A program made the translations under genes and the position numbers. DNA of 64,000 nucleotides, taken from NCBI RefSeq assembly GCF_001949145.1, contig NW_019091663.1, positions 111,528 to 175,527 of the forward strand, written 5' to 3'. The notes beneath the pieces were generated by a model. That model had not been told where the DNA came from, did not search any database, and was given only the letters and a program-made list of their open reading frames with translations. This DNA is from Acanthaster planci. Its lineage: Eukaryota; Echinodermata; Asteroidea; Valvatida; Acanthasteridae. Shown here piece by piece: positions 1 through 23,700 of this stretch; position 1 is the first letter of the stretch, and every line of letters begins with the position of its first letter.

Positions 1-1857
1 CTCTGTGGTGCACCGTTCACGATGCGCCTACCTTATCCCATTTTCAATGGCCAACTTGCCTCTTGTTGTTCATACTTGCGAGCAGCAATCCCATTCGTGC
101 AAATTGACTATGGACCCTTCCACTGAAAATAATCCTGTACCGATGGGTGGTCATAACCCATAGCTCCTACATCACTAAATATTATATAAATATGTAATTC
201 CATATATAGTTTTTTAAGGGGGGCTTATGCTCCTGACAGGACATATTACCACACCTTGCCTATAATAGTCATTATTTATTCATTTCCATAACCATGTAAT
301 GCTTACTGCATCACACGGCAGCGCCCGAAACAGCAACGCGGCAAACCAAAGCCCTCCCAGGTAACACAGACTCACACTCATGACACCCAGTGTCCACTCA
401 GAAACTCAGACACTCCTGGACAAAATAGTTGGAACGCCTTGTGGGAAGCGCGTTGCAAAGATCCCCCTCTCCCCCATTCAATGTTGCGTTCATTTATTGG
501 ACCGAGATTCGGCCCAACTTACCCAATGAGAAGCAACATTGACAGGGGGCGAGGGGGAGGCATGTTCCAACGAGATTTGTCCAGGATTGTAGTTAAGCAA
601 CTTAATAGGAAAGAACGGGTTACACGATGGAGGAACTTGTAGTAAATTCATTTTTCCGACAGCAGAATTCAGTAGTTTGGTTTTAGTTTTTTTAATTTTG
701 AGGGGGAGAGTCGATTGAGCACTTGCACATATTATGAGGTTTCCAATGCAGGCTGCGATAGCAGTACTCGTTAGAAAGGATGGAATCATAATTGTTTTGT
801 TTTTACATGCATTTTTTATTTCAATGATGACTAAATTCTCTCCATTATAACTCGTAAAGAAAATGAAAACCATGTATTTCTAGAACAGTAACCATCCCCG
901 TTGCGTCGCCAGCTTCATCAGGCTCTATTAAAGAGGCCACAGTTTCAGCTAGGAGGGCACATCACATCAAAATATATATTTTCATGCTTCCGCTTTTTAC
1001 TGATGGGGGGAAGACTCCTGCTGGGGGGACCTGGCCCCTCGTCCCCCCCCCGGCGACGGGCCTGATAAGTGGCACTTGTTTTCCCTAGATGGAGGAGGCC
1101 TAGGAAACAACGCCTACGTTCCTCAAAACAGCTCCATGAACCTTGCGCGAAACCGATATCTAGGCTTTTCAGACGTCGCCTTGACGCCTTTGAATTGTAA
1201 GGTACAAGCCACCGAGGGTCATTGTAGTTTTAGTAAGATACATTAAATTTTAAAATCAGCAACACGGGGTGTTGATCTTAAAGGTGCCGATATTGTAGGC
1301 TTATCCTTCCTGCACGTAGAGGCACAGCCCTGTACGTAATTTTATTAGGTTGGCAGAACCGTTGCTGCCCCTAGTGTCCTTTCATCATCATAAAGGGGCC
1401 ACACTCTACGATCGATGGAGGAGTCTACGGAGGGCCCCGTTTGCGGGTCTATGTGCTAACCAATACTAGAATTTGCTTTGCTGCAGAGAACGAGACTTAG
1501 CAGATGGATCCAACATCAGACAAAAGATGGGCATATATATTCCACATCTTGGGAACGTTTGAGTAGATATCTGATACCCTTCTGCCTAAAAAAAGGATAA
1601 TCTATTCCCAAAGTGAGGCATACATTGTTTACAGGTACGAGTGTAATCGTTCACAAATAGAATGTGCAACTTTGCTGGAGTGGTGGTTCTCTGAAGTTGA
1701 CGTGTCCTTGAATTCTTACAAAATTTGTTTACTTTCTTCCTCCAGCACAAATATTTTTGAATGAAAAACGTTCTTCGGTTGGAAGCTTACTTTGTGGCAA
1801 GCTCCTCAGAACGCGATTGTGTTTCTGTGCGTGCGTCTTCGCCACACAATCTTGCTA

Positions 1858-2077
1858 CCAGGGAAGATCCAATACGAATTTTTCGGGGGAAGGGGGAAAA
1901 TTGGGGAATTTCTGTTTGTAACTTTCTGTGGCCTTTCTGAGGAGTGAGACTAAATTTGGGAGCGTCTTACACGGATTAGGAAGGAGAGCACGAGAAATGG
2001 TGCCTCAACATTGTGTTTCTCTTATTCTATTAAAATGAAACAGATGGGGTATGGCCCCCCGGATCCGCCCCTTTCAT
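1858..2077. mobile_element. G-tract-ended MITE-like element, copy 1
   Basis: The interior (GGCCTTTCTGAGGAGTGAG, then CTAAATTT) matches the interior of the element at 2388-2673 in the same orientation. The right edge contains GGATCCGCCCC, the reverse complement of the GGGCGGATC-type left edge of its relative. The left edge is diverged, so the boundaries are approximate. No coding capacity is visible. Confidence 0.45.
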
Positions 2078-2387
2078 TGCCGGAGGCCATAAAAACCTGT
2101 TTTAATGATTTTCTCAGTGCTTGGGAATTTGGTCGCGAGACTTTACATTTGATTTCTCCTTTCATAAACGCCACACTATGATGCACTACAACTTTGTATT
2201 TTTAACATCAAGTTTGATACAAAATAAGGCATAATATTTGTAGTATGTTAATCTTTTGGAAAGAGTACTTGCTCTGTAAACTAAACCCATTACATAAAAC
2301 ATAAGCACTGATTTTTTGACAACTAACAGAATAATTCACATACTTGGGAGTTGTGTGTCAAACAGAAACTGAGGCTTGATAATGCCA

Positions 2388-2673
2388 TCGAGGGCGGATC
2401 TAGAGCCAATTTTCTTTGGGGGGGGGTTCCCAAACTATTTTTCAGAGGCAAAAAAAAATTTGGAATTTCAGCATGCAAACTTTTATGGCCTTTCTGAGGG
2501 GTGAGTCTAAATTTGATGGCTCTTTTTTAAGGCATTTGGAAGGACAAGAAATGAAATAATCCCAGAAATACCCCCCCTCTCATTATTTTTCAAAAGCGAA
2601 ACAATAATATTAGGGCCCTTTCTGGGTAGGGGAGGGCATGGCCTCACTCCCCGATCCCTAGATCTACCCTCGA
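2388..2673. mobile_element. MITE-like element with terminal inverted repeats
   Basis: The left end TCGAGGGCGGATCTAGAGCC (2388) is mirrored at the right end, which on the other strand reads TCGAGGGTAGATCTAGGGA. The 286-bp unit has a long G run just inside the left end and no coding potential, as expected of a non-autonomous DNA element. The open frame across it on the minus strand is incidental. Confidence 0.6.
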
Positions 2674-4711
2674 ATGTATCATATGGAATGGGGGCTCCCA
2701 AATGCAACATTGAAGAAAATTCAAATGTAAATAGTTTAACCGAAATTCGAGTGCCAGAGTTTTCTCAAAGAGACCACAAACATTCATTCGCAAAATAGAA
2801 ATTTTGGTAACATTTCTGGATGACATCATCAAACCGGATGTTATAGTGAAAATCTCAGTTTCCGGAGACGTTAAATCCCATCGCACAGCTTAGATGTTAT
2901 TATACACCAATAATGGCACCAACCAGATTGTCTATTAATAGGCATCGAAATACTATGACATATCTAAAATAGATTATCGTATTAAAAATACTGCTTTCCG
3001 TGTCCACCCTTTGAGTTGCTGATAACCCGACATGTGTTATTGAGACTTCTAAAACAACATTGAACGTACAACATCCTGTACGTTGCATTTTGTGTTTGAG
3101 TAAGTATTAGCAATCAAACATATGTCTGCATTCGTATAAATTAATGCAACATTGATTCCCTCCATTTATTTTACTTCCACCTTGCCTATTTAATATACAA
3201 AATGAAGATAGAAATGAACACATGGCTTATTCATGAGAACAAGCCTAAACGTGAAGAATGTGGGACCGTTTCCCAAATGGTATCAAAAAATATATGAGAC
3301 CTCTACACCCCCCCCCTTTTGAGAGAGACAAATGAGATCAAGGAAGTAAATGCGTATCAGAGGCACTTCTTCGGACTTAGTTTGATGCATTACTACATAC
3401 AAGAAAGTACCTGCAATCTTTGCAAACCAATTGCATATAAATCCAATCCAAAGATGAGCGACATTTTACAATGACTGGCAATTTCAGAACAGACACGGTC
3501 TTGCCTGATGTTACTCCACACAACATGACAATTTGGTGAATTTGAAAAATCCCTCTCTTTGAAATACTTCCAACACTAGACCCTTTTTTTAACCTTTTCG
3601 TACTGAAAATTGGTGAATTCAAATTAAAAACAATTCCTGTGTAGATTTCGAAATTTTTTTTTAAAAACCAATCATAACATCTGTTTCCCTCTCTAAAGCC
3701 GATGACATAACCATTCAAACAGGCCTAAGACATAACAACTGGTTCAGGGAAAATTCCAATGAAACAAGATCCCCTTGTGTGTCAGACAATCTTTAGAACA
3801 CTTTCTGAAGGCAATGAGTTGGTTATACATTGCAGGGAATTAAATAGTACATGTATATGTAAATTAATTGACGAAAGTACAGTTTAAATATGCATCTAAA
3901 CCTAACACTCATGCACTCATTAAAAATCCTGAAGTTTTATGTACAGCAAAAATATAGTTCTGCTTACAAAAATATAGCACTAATAACGAAGCACTGGTGG
4001 AATATGTCAGATTTATTCTGCATTAAAAAAAATCTCCAAAATATAACCAAATAGATCTACACATTAGACGTGTCCTAAATGAAACTTTCATTTCAAACCC
4101 TTAGAGTATGACGTATGTATATATCACAGCTGCTCTAAGTAAACAAAGTAAATGGGTTGTTTGTTTTTGCATGAGTCACATTCTAACTTCCTTGCAATTT
4201 CATTCTTACATTTTAACTTCCTTGTAATGCATTTCATTTGTTACATCTGTATATCAGCAGTGCAAAATACCAGTCATGAACTAATTCAAGCCCTTCTTCC
4301 ACATAATTTAATCTCACGTCAGAAATTCAATAATGGAAGTGCCATCCAGATACCAATTTACTTTTATAGAAAAGAGTTTATTGTGAAGTACTGTAATTTT
4401 GTTCTTTTTAATACAGTCCTTGTATCTCTGTGTCTCATATAATCCCACTTTTAATCTTGTGTTTGACATTATTTTTAATAGCATTTCAGAACCTTTTAGA
4501 TTTTCATGTGGATGCAAATTTCCATATTCTTGAGAAAAAGTGTGATGTCATATTAGGAGGAAACCTCAATGTTGCAATCAGTGTGAAGCCTTTGCTAGAA
4601 AATTGAATATGTTGTTGTATGGCATTTTATGGGTTTTATTGGTGATTTGTGTCCCTAAACTAATTTCACTCTCCATGGTTTCTACAATTACACATGTATT
4701 AAAAATAGGTT

Positions 4712-4717
4712 TTTATT
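4712..4717 (-). terminator. Candidate polyadenylation signal of Abi-A
   Basis: AATAAA on the minus strand, about 250 bases beyond the Abi-A stop codon. It is a plausible signal by position only. Other AATAAA-like hexamers exist further downstream. Confidence 0.35.
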
Positions 4718-4968
4718 GAAAACTTAATTCAAGTCATCAGTCTGTCTATAAAACTTTGAGAAACATACAGAAAATCTTGTGAAATACATTTCACTCGGAT
4801 GGGCATGTCAAGCCCGACTAATGTTTATAAACTGCAAAGTTCAGATCATTCAAACTAGTATGAAGTTCACAGAGGGTGAATTGTTTTTTCAAAAACTGTA
4901 GAAAAAGGATAAAAAATCCTAAAAACACTGATTGTTGTCCAGACGTTAATGAATGCTGAGGGATCAAT

Positions 4969-8393
<3,425 letters not shown>

Positions 8394-11300
8394 TTTTCAA
8401 ACATTTCCCGGGGAACGAATGATCTAACCCTCAACCGCAATCAAATGATTGAGTATTTGATATTTCCGGGTTCGCTTGGCTCAGCGCCCTTGGTTTGGCT
8501 TCATACGTAGCTCTCATAGAGTTGGATATAATAATGAGTAGCTCTACGCTTGGCTGGATGCCACTGACTTCCGGGTTGAGCGGCTGGTTCAACATTGACG
8601 TCTGAGGGCGCCGGCGGGGAAGAAAACTTGGCTCTAATCGGCGAATTCCAGCCTTGGATTAATTTACTGGACAGGGCGCCCGGGGTGTACACATTTGGGC
8701 ACCAGAAGCTGATCATAGGCTGCACCTATTGGGGGAGCACCTGTACGGGCATGGACCTCCAAGGTTTCCCCTGTACTTACGGGGAATCAAAAAAATGCAG
8801 AGAATACGAAGCAGAAATCAAATTGCAACCGATAAATTATGCTAACTTCGAAAAAAAAAATCGAGTACCGTTATTCCTCCTTCATGCTTTGACTGTTGGA
8901 AATATAAACGCCTTTATCTCCTCACTGTGCAGTGTATCGTTTCATTTTTCCCAGTAAATCATCAGAAATTATAAGGTTGGTGGTGCTGCTGGTAAATGAG
9001 GTAGAAACGCCACTTGGCCTTTTGCCGCGAAATTCTAATTGCTAAACTCTAAGCGAGATTATATTTCGTGCATAGAAAGCCACATTTCTGCTGAAAAAGG
9101 AACTTCCTGTGAATTTGAATTTGTTGATCTTTATCTTCGGTATCCTGAATCTGTTCGGTCTACATATTCTGGCACAAGCCAATGCAGTACAAGGTTCATC
9201 ACAAAATCATAGTCCAAAAAAAAATTTTTAAGAAGAGGGACCGATTAATAACAAATGGCCATTTCCCCAACTTCCATGGCTTACGCAGGTTCAAGGCTTC
9301 GCTTCAACTCCCCTTAATTTCTCATTTCCTGCTGCAGAAACATTTCCGCCTGGAAGGTGTGAAACAAAGCCTTTTTTCAGCAAATGGGGAGGGGGCGTGA
9401 CAATCTGCTGGGACAAAGCCAAACCAAACCACTACACACTATCTCCCATTCCGTTTTGCAATAAATGTTTGATCTGACTTCATGAAACAGGGCAGCGCTC
9501 ATTTTGGGGTGGGATGGAATGTGGTCGTCAGGGGAAAGCACTCATCCGGGTGCGGATCTAAGGCCGATTTTTTTTTGGGGGGGGCACTAGACCCTTCACA
9601 CGTGACGGCATCTTTTCACTCTCGGTGCTGCTCTTTAACTTTGGAGTAAAAAAAATTGCTTTCTCAGGGGCTAGACAAAAGTTGGGGGAGGGGGTCAAAT
9701 CCCCCCCCCTAGAACCGCACCTGCACTTATCACTGCACACTGACAAACCATCAACGATGGAAAGTGGGAGGGTTCCATTCCGGGGAATTTTCAAACAACT
9801 CGGCGACTTCGTCCCCTTTCTCCTTTTTTTTCATATCTTGCTCCCCCTAGTTCTAAAGGTGTAAACTTCCTTAGCCCCCCTCTCGTGATACCCGCGTTCA
9901 GAAAATTCCCCTTGATTCCATACAGCTGTTATTCCACGACCCTGGGCATGCATCAAGAAACAGATGAATACATTATCTGAACATTACCGCTTCTTTTAAT
10001 AACCAATTTTTCATTTCATTCCTGATTTTAAGCTGCAGTTAACAACAGTGGAGTACATAAGGCCCTTCATATATATATCATTATCATGCATGCATAATTA
10101 TACAGAACCATATGCACGCACAACAAAGTCAATCCGGGATAAATTGATAGACACACCTGGAATATAATGTGAAATATAATGTTTGGTGAAAAGTGTGCAA
10201 AATATCTCGATTTTCATTTTTAAGACCATTCCATTCAATTTAATCTCAACTTCATGAGAAATTTGATGACATTTTATGTATTGAAACCATTGTAGTGCCA
10301 AGTCGGGTCACAAGTCAACTGCCGAAATAGATTAACAACTGAATACTTTAATCATAGTCCGTGCGAGAATTTCAGACTCTTAAGGGCCAGTGCAATGTAA
10401 TTTTTAAGAACAGTTCTTAATGCATGCTCTGTGTCCCATTCAATCTGATTTGAAGGGCAATTTTCTGCCTTTGATTTATACATGTATACTAATGAAAATT
10501 TGCATATTTATCAGCTAGGTGTGATGTCATCCAAGGTAGACGCATCAGTGTTTCTGCCGCTATGCCTGAATTTTGGATATCTTGCTGTCTTAAATTTTGT
10601 TTGCTTGGGTGATTTACTGTTGTTTCTGTTTATGGCAGTTAGCCTAGTGAGCAAAGCTTTCTCCCAAACATTTTCAAGGAGCAAATTTTCGGTTCACAAG
10701 TTTAAAAGAAATCCCCCCAAATGAGGTAATGACATCCAAAGCTGTATACTGAGCCAGAAGTGCGAGCTTCAGATTTTGGAAACAAAAAGGCGATTCATTA
10801 TGTGTACCATACACCACATGGCTATTGTATGTACATGTATATGCCAACAGTCCATGCACATACACCTGCCTGTTGGTTTCCAATAGTGGTGACACTTATG
10901 TCACAAATCTCTCAGTACCTGTACATGGCTCTGACGCCATCAAAGTAACAGTGCGCTCACTTGTCAGAAAAAAACATGAAGCAATTTGTAAATGTTTTCA
11001 AAAATGCACTTTTTAGGGAGAGTTACCAAAGTTGAGGACTCCGTTAGAACTCTGGATTGAGGTTTGAGATAATCAGGTTGCAGAGAAGAACGTATGCAAT
11101 GGAGGGAACATTGCAACAGAAGCGTAATGTTCGTTTGAAGCCTTTCCCATGTTGGGAAATCACCTATTAACGGATACAATACAATACTGAATGCCCCCCC
11201 AACCCAAATTAAGGTTTTCATTGCCATGCGAGTAGTTTGATATCAATATACAAAGTAAATTGTGCATGCATGTGAAAAAAAATTATTCCATATTTCATCA

Positions 11301-12034
11301 GCCCATATCACACAACAGGGTACCATTAGTCTTTGTTAATGCAATGAAAATAAACCTCAGTACAATTTTGGAACAGCACTCCATGAAATACCAGATTCGG
11401 ACAGACATACAATATTCAATGTACATGTAGTCATTTTAGGATAATTCTTTTATCTACAAAATATTACCAGCAAGCGCAAAAAGTGAAACAGATATTTCAA
11501 CTGCTCAGCCCAACTGCCTCATCTGAAATGTTTCCCTTTTGTCTTTTATGACACTGACCCCCAATTTCCCAGGATAAAAGACACAAAAATCTGGCATGCA
11601 CGTTTGAGTCTAAAGCGGTTCAAATGCAGCTTAAACCCAAACGTGGTTTGTGTCAGACACACCACAGATATTACATACCAAATAAACAGTGTCTGGCTTT
11701 GCATGTGGCAGCCATATTGTAGGTTTTAATTTCTTATTTCAATTTTAAATGCACACAGGGTCTACTCATATGTTTCCCGGTGGAGCAAAGCACGCACATG
11801 TACATGTATCTCCAAGATGGCTGCCACGCAAAGCATCCATAACAACCCATAAAACCGAGTCATAATTTTAAGGAGTATCTGAAGCACACGTTCACATAAG
11901 TAGACGGTTAGGTTTGACACTGTACAACTACGTTCTGATGCAGAATAAACTCTACCCTGATGTGTAATCTTCTTAAGATGGAAGGAATGAGGAGCCACCT
12001 GTTTGTCTCTTCCTTGGCCGAATAGATGAAGTTC
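8394..12034. other. Intergenic region between Abi-A and Abi-B
   Basis: No coding exon can be supported. It must hold the Abi-A promoter and 5' UTR (near 8394-8750, no TATA box evident) and the Abi-B 3' UTR (left of 12035). It contains the short G-tract element at 9548-9722, several TACATGTA palindromes (10830, 11422, 11800) and AT-rich single-copy sequence. Confidence 0.55.
9548..9722. mobile_element. Short G-tract-ended MITE-like element
   Basis: The left end GGGTGCGGATCTAAGG, followed by a T run and a G run, is mirrored at the right end, which on the other strand reads AGGTGCGGTTCTAGG followed by a G run. The unit is about 175 bp. It resembles the 2388-2673 element in its ends (GCGGATCTA) but is shorter, and has no coding potential. 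Confidence 0.55.
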
Positions 12035-18747
<6,713 letters not shown>

Positions 18748-20775
18748 TTCGATTGCAAAAAAGGGAACTAACGACACGCCAATCCCAGCGCCACTTCCGC
18801 ATAATATGAACCTTTCGCTGGTAGCACGTCGCGACTTCGGGTGTTTCATGCACGAAAATGTGTAGTAGCACTGGACGACGGATACCACGTAAGTTCTACG
18901 TATCTTAGCCTCTTTACAGGGCGTCGGAGACGCTACTATTATTACATCAAAGCCCATACTAATTACTATTGCTACAAAACTGGTCTGCCGATTTTCATTT
19001 TTCTAGATGCTTGTTATTTTGTTCGTTTGTTTTTATTCGAGACTGTGTCAAACCAGGGTATATGAGGACGGGTGGTTGCCTATTCCTAGGCCCTTTTCTG
19101 TTCGCTGCACGATGACGACGCTTCATGGTATTAGGAAATGGTAGGTGGAAGCATGATATGGCGGAAGGGGGACAAAACCAGTTGGCTCTGCCCCCCCCCC
19201 CCCACGACACTATTCTACTTTGAAAGAGCCTGCCAGCTCATTCAAGTTATATGTAATCATGCAGTGTGATTTTTATGTATTGTATGTAGCCTTGAAGTTT
19301 ACCATTTATGACTTTGTTGGTTTGTTTCCACCCCTTTGTACCTGTATACCGTACACACAAAGTATAGCCTACGGCTACATTGGCGTCTAGTACATGTTGT
19401 CCCATCATGCCATGTGTGTACGTGAACAGTATGTGAATTCGGGGAGAGGAACTTCATTCAAGGGAGGATGTTGTACTAGTTCGAGGTTTTCGTTGTGTTT
19501 TGTTCACTGTAATTATCGCCAGAGGCACTCGAAATTACAATGAACCAAAGTATTATGCTGTCCTCAGTAATGTGACCTACAAAATGAAAGAAAAAGTTCT
19601 ATAGTTGAAAGTATTATGTAATTAACAAGTAAGTGATACATACACGTTCAGATCATATATACTAAAAACATGCATTTGAAAACCAAAAATATTTGGCAGA
19701 ACGGAAAGTGCATTTCTACTTCTATGGTCGTACTTTGCAAAGTTCCCACAGTGGGATATCACACCACTATGCGGATAAGACCAATCATCATGATTAAGAC
19801 TACAACAGTCTGGGTATCGCGTAGATAGGTTCGTATTTCCGTTTCCCCCAAACCAGTGATAACAGTTTTTTTTCAACTCACTACACCATGCAGAAAATGT
19901 CGATGACCTTAAAAATGCGTTTCTGTGAGTGACAGCGGCTGGATTTTGTTCTGTTTGGCCTATCATACAGTGTGGCGAACTTGTCCGGAAGTTAATTACG
20001 GCAACCATTTGCTACAGTGCTTTTCATCAGAGGCGTCTTTGCATAATATACATATGTATGTAGAGTATATCCGACAAGTGTTGTGACTACCAAGTGCACC
20101 ATACTGTGACATTTGTGCATTCTGACTCGTCACTTCGATCTATAGGTCAATTTCGTTGTATTTTTTCTGAACTGTTTGCCAGTTGCCTCCCATAGTGCAT
20201 TGTGTGAAGAGACGTAGGCGTATATGTACGCTACTTGTATATATCAATACTGATTTTGGCAACCTTTGCTTTGGAAATTCCCCACTCTCCACAGTATACC
20301 AGTTCCAACCCCTGACTTGGATCGTGGTTTGGAGAGTTGATTATCAAGTCGAGGATTTGGAATCGGATATTGCGTGAGTTTAATTTGCAAGTTCAATCGT
20401 AATGCGTAATAATAGCCATCAGGTGATTCTCTGGTTTTGTTTTTAGTCATAGAAATGGACTGCAGTCTTCCAACAAAAAAAAACATCCGAAAACTAATGC
20501 GCGTAATGTATTGGTTCGCATTCCAGTGCACATGTACAAGGAAATAAGTTTCACGTAGGAACGACACACCCGGATCACATAACCATCTATATATATACAT
20601 GCAGAGAACTGCCGCGCTGGAATAGCTGCGACCCAACAAGCCTGCCTTGATGCAATTAGCAAAACCGTGAGCGCGTAGCCAAATTGAATTCCACTGACAA
20701 GCCGTTGTCATTTCTTGTCAAATGTTCTTTTTGTCCACCGTAGGACCTGAAGTACACGTCGACTCCAACTTGATC
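18748..20775. promoter_or_regulatory. Head-to-head interval between Abi-B and DNase-1
   Basis: About 2.0 kb separates the divergent start codons. No exon with protein homology is visible. A TATA-like stretch TATATATA sits at 20588-20595. At 20743 a pyrimidine-rich tract ending in CCACCGTAG looks like a splice acceptor, so DNase-1 may have an untranslated first exon. No TATA box is seen close to Abi-B. An open minus-strand frame of 128 codons at 19622-20008 shows no recognisable domain and is not annotated. Confidence 0.4.
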
Positions 20776-23700
20776 ATGAAGATCTTCGTTGGGATTTGTT
20801 ACCTTCTGCTGGTAACAGCAACTCCACAGTGCAATGGGACGGTTTCTCCTGGTTCTTCGTACGACGGCTCACTGGTTATCGGTGCCTTCAACATCCAAAC
20901 GTTTGGAGTCACCAAAGTTGGCAGACCTCATGTAGTTGAGATGTTGGTCAAGGTTAGTACATAAACTAACTGAAAATTATACTTCCGGCCTAATGCATGC
21001 TGTTCAACATTGTGTGCGGTATCATTAGGAGGAAATAATGAACTCAATTCCTCTGCATAATATAATTGCTTGGTCTTCTTTAGTAAATGCTGCATCACTG
21101 TCAACGTCTGAATGCGTATCTTGAACTGGAAGGGTTAACTCGGAGGAATGATTGCTTATTTTATATCCATTCACAGATTTTGAAGCGTTACGATCTTGTT
21201 TTGATACAAGAAATAAGAGACTCTTCCGGCACTGCAATTCAAACACTGCTAGAGAATCTTAACTCGTAAGTGTGTCATGCTGTAAGCCTGGTGATATTCC
21301 TAGACGTTAGAGTTTCTCAAAATGGTTGGAAAACCCTTGAGATATTATCAAGAATCATAAATGGTTCGTCTATTAATCTATTAGGGGCCTACATCAAATC
21401 TTGTAGCGTGATGCAAACATTTTGCAAACAAACTGTTTAAACCAATTTGTAGCACTAGAACTGATTTACCATTTATTCTTTCGGATTTCTTGTGAATGTT
21501 CCATACAATTATGAACAACTGTTACATTTTATTTACAGCGTAAATGTTCTCGGACTACAACTCTTATTAAATCATCAACGGACGCCATGGGCCCGGCTCC
21601 AGCTAAATTAAATTGGAACAAAATCAACTGCTTATCATCAACTAAAAATTCTTGGATTTCAGGAACGTCACAGGGGAGGGCATTTATACGATGGCTTTGA
21701 GCAGGCGCATTGGACGCACATCGTACAAAGAGCAGTATGCCTACTTTTATAAGTAAGATTGGGAACTTTTTATTCCATCTTGCCTAGGGGAATGGGTGTC
21801 TCTTCGTTATCTTAAAGCCAATTTTGATGATACGTGCATTTTTTATTATATCTGTAACAAGCCAGAGGCCTTTGAAACTAAACTGAGTCATGGTTCTGCA
21901 AACCATCTGGAGAGAAAAAGGGTAAACACTAAACATAAAAGGAAATTATGGGAAGGCTTATGCATGTATTGACAATTTTGAGGCGCCCCTAAAAACCAAT
22001 CCACCTGTGAACCGGCCAGCTTGGACTCCAACCGAGTAGAAAGGCCACGAAAGTTCAACCACCCAGCGCAGATCAACCTGACTACAAATAGTTAGACAGA
22101 TTATAAGCGGCAGGGACGGATCCAGAATTTTTCCGGGTGGGTTGAGGCCGGGGCTTTAATATGTTTCATTTTTGTGGACAAGCAGAAATGACGATGAAAC
22201 ATTATATATGCCATGCATTGTTTACAATGGTATTGGTGCACTTACTTTAGCTGTTTTAATACTTTCTCATTCTCACCACCTTTTCCGCTTTTTGGGGGGT
22301 CTCAAAAGGGGGAGGGGAGGAGGTTGGACTCCCTAACACCTTGGGGTCCACACCTGAGCAGGGTGCCACAACCATCACTTTTAGACCCCCCATGAACGCA
22401 CATAATGCACCGACTCCCCGCGATTTTAGAAACTTTTTTTGTTGCATGTCACAATAGTGACAACAGATACAGTACATGTTCGTTTTATCAATGAATGTTG
22501 ACTGCTTGATTCCAAGGCCAAGTCGACTGACGTTGCTTTGGAGCTACGTCTACGATGACACAAGCGGGGATGTCTTTGAGCGTGAACCCTTCGTTGCTTA
22601 TTTCGAGTCGCCTACTACTGGTAAGAGGCTCAGAAAGAATCGAGTGAGCAAAAAAAAGTTCGGTTTTCGAGCCCTCGAATTCGATGTGTTTACTGGCTCA
22701 GATTGGCTCAAATTCTTGAACTCCAGTGCTTGGTGCGCCTAACTCTTCGAATACAGGGTTTTTGGCTGTTTGAGGGTCCATTTTACAGACGAACGATAAC
22801 GGAATGCTTGATGTAAAATAATATGCCAGGCTTTTTTTTTCATTTTCACACCAGGCGGAAACCCACTTGGTTTGCAACTCATTATGTTACATGTTACTAG
22901 CTTTTCACATTAACCCTAACAGTCCTCAATCCGCCGATTTCAGTATGGTTTTACATAGTGGATTGAGGTTAACAATACTTTTGCCTAACGAGATTGCTGA
23001 TTGGCCAGAACGTGCTGTCTCAGGGCGGTATCTTTTGAAACCCCTCTTTCTTCACTTTTATAAAACATGGTCCATTGTGGGGCAGCTGGTAAAAACGAAC
23101 ACTTTCGGCTTACAATGAGAAATGGGCTGAGTAAAGTCGCGCTGAACTTTATTTTGTGGCAGACACATTACTCTTCGGCTTTTCAGGGATTTGCTCCGAT
23201 TTGTAAGGGGAAAATAGAAAGATAATCCATTATTTCAGTTTACACTTGTTTCATTTGCAGCCGTGAACAGGTTTGGGATGATCGGTATTCACACCACACC
23301 GCGCGAGGCTGTGACAGAAATCAACCATCTTGTCGACGTGTACGATGACTACATTAATAGATCTGAGGGTAACACGGTAGGATGGACATACAAGCGTACA
23401 GGAGTCATTCATTTTGATTTAAATTGTTTTATCAATAACAACTAGATGTAAGTCCGATTTGCCAATCAGCGGTGGAGAGAATTTTGTTTGGAGTATTTCT
23501 ATGAGCCAGGCAACCAAGGCTTCCTCGAATTACTACGAAAAAGAACATTAAGAAGGTCATTACTCGCGCTTAGCAGGAACCTTAAGAAGGTCATTACTCG
23601 CGCTTAGCAGAAACCTTAAGAAGGTCATTACTCGCGCTTAGCACGCTGCCGTCATAGGCATGTGGAGCCCAGATCTCGATCTTTACACAAGCCGGTTCAC

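Larger units (their letters stand above)
1..4968. other. Non-coding flank downstream of Abi-A
   Basis: I see no supportable gene here. The open frames are short, AT-rich and without recognisable domains. The stretch holds two related short elements with G-rich ends (about 1858-2077 and 2388-2673, listed separately), homopolymer G/C runs near 1010-1060 and 3308, and the likely 3' UTR of Abi-A at its right end. Confidence 0.6.

Noticed and set aside
20244-20711. Minus-strand frame of 155 codons upstream of DNase-1
   Set aside because: No domain; it overlaps the likely promoter region of DNase-1.
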